Shown one piece after another: positions 40,571 to 40,866 of a stretch of 40,866 bases of DNA (position 1 is the first letter of the stretch; the number at the start of each line of letters is the position of its first letter). The translations under genes were made by a program, and so were the position numbers. This stretch comes from Alloalcanivorax mobilis (GTDB lineage: Bacteria; Pseudomonadota; Gammaproteobacteria; Pseudomonadales; Alcanivoracaceae). Where the stretch lies: contig NZ_NMQZ01000046.1 of NCBI RefSeq assembly GCF_002864685.1, positions 1-40,866 on the forward strand, written 5' to 3'. The notes beneath the pieces were generated by a model, which saw only the letters and a program-made list of their open reading frames with translations, made no database searches and had not been told where the DNA came from.

Positions 40571-40821
40571 GATGCTTTCCCTGATCAAAAGGAGTTCCCA
40601 GCGGGAAACTCCAGGTCATGGGGAGTGTGGCGCGCGTCTTCCCACTCAAGACTGCGCGCCGTCGTCCATCTCACCCTTCAGCTCACCCCTTCAGCTCACC
40701 CCTTCAGCATAAGCAAGGCCTATGCCAGAAAAGGTAAAACTTTGGGGCACAACGGCGCCTCGAAATGGGGCATGGAGGGGGATTCAGGGGGGGTGGTGCC
40801 CCGTTGGGAGGCAGGGGGGGG
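40571..40821. other. Upstream region of the Anbu operon, with short direct repeats
   Basis: No gene seen. Between about 40676 and 40708 the unit CTTCAGCTCACCCC is repeated about two and a half times (14-bp period). From 40750 the plus strand becomes strongly G-rich, with several G-runs of five to nine bases. The operon promoter presumably lies here, but no clear boxes were recognised. Confidence 0.5.
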
Positions 40822-40866
40822 ATTCAGTGTTCAGTGTTCAGTGTTCAGTGTTCAGTGTTCAGTGTT
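40822..40866. repeat. Heptamer array 10 (GTTCAGT type), runs off the window
   Basis: ATTCAGT followed by five perfect GTTCAGT units and a partial one, up to the last base of the window. The unit is the complement of ACTGAAC in array 9. It probably is one arm of an element whose core and other arm lie outside. A contig may end here because of the repeat. Confidence 0.85.

Overview
The window is about 40.9 kb of GC-rich chromosomal DNA from a gammaproteobacterium. Gene content and protein style fit a marine, hydrocarbonoclastic Alcanivorax-like organism: periplasmic glucan genes, a LiuR-controlled leucine/isovalerate pathway, an ImuA-ImuB-DnaE2 cassette, and an Anbu/ATP-grasp/alpha-E/transglutaminase operon. 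The genus is inferred from memory of such gene sets and was not tested. No rRNA, tRNA, CRISPR array or complete insertion sequence was seen.

Layout. 1-1,454: repeat DNA, a DUF805 membrane protein with a MITE-like element just upstream of its ribosome-binding site, and a CBS protein. 1,525-5,461 (minus): opgG, a small unrecognised gene, and a short opgH, all translationally coupled. 5,790-9,310 (minus): rraA, an NAD(P)-binding protein and a hybrid sensor kinase. 9,611-17,890 (plus): liuR, liuA, liuB, liuC, liuD and acetoacetyl-CoA synthetase, which take isovaleryl-CoA to HMG-CoA and activate acetoacetate. No HMG-CoA lyase is present in the window. 18,328-22,262: BrnT/BrnA toxin-antitoxin, envelope proteins, a thioesterase and a lipoprotein. 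22,416-24,637 (minus): a GMC oxidoreductase and its Tat-exported partner. 24,740-26,094: two large palindromic repeats and a HigBA-type pair whose toxin has lost its 5' end. 26,148-31,604: SOS mutasome genes imuA, imuB and dnaE2 behind a LexA box. 31,670-32,733 (minus): a second toxin-antitoxin pair, a VOC-family gene shrunk by an in-frame deletion, and a monooxygenase-like gene. 32,926-36,594: a saccharopine-dehydrogenase-like reductase, small envelope genes and an L-2-hydroxyglutarate-dehydrogenase-like oxidase. 36,669-40,570 (minus): the Anbu operon.

The most unusual signal is a scattered family of intergenic elements built from tandem 7-bp units. Seven complete or nearly complete copies, one with a decayed right arm and two single arms were found. 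A typical copy has a left array of one heptamer, a core of about 30-110 bp, and a right array of the reverse-complement heptamer. Within one element both arms carry the same or nearly the same unit. Between elements the unit differs completely (GACGCCG, GTTAAAA, GGCGAAA, ACTGAAC types) while the 7-bp period and inverted layout stay. Most copies abut or overlap stop codons, including three positions in or at the end of the liu operon and one inside the mutasome cassette. The GACGCCG copies also share a conserved core hairpin. I do not recognise this family.
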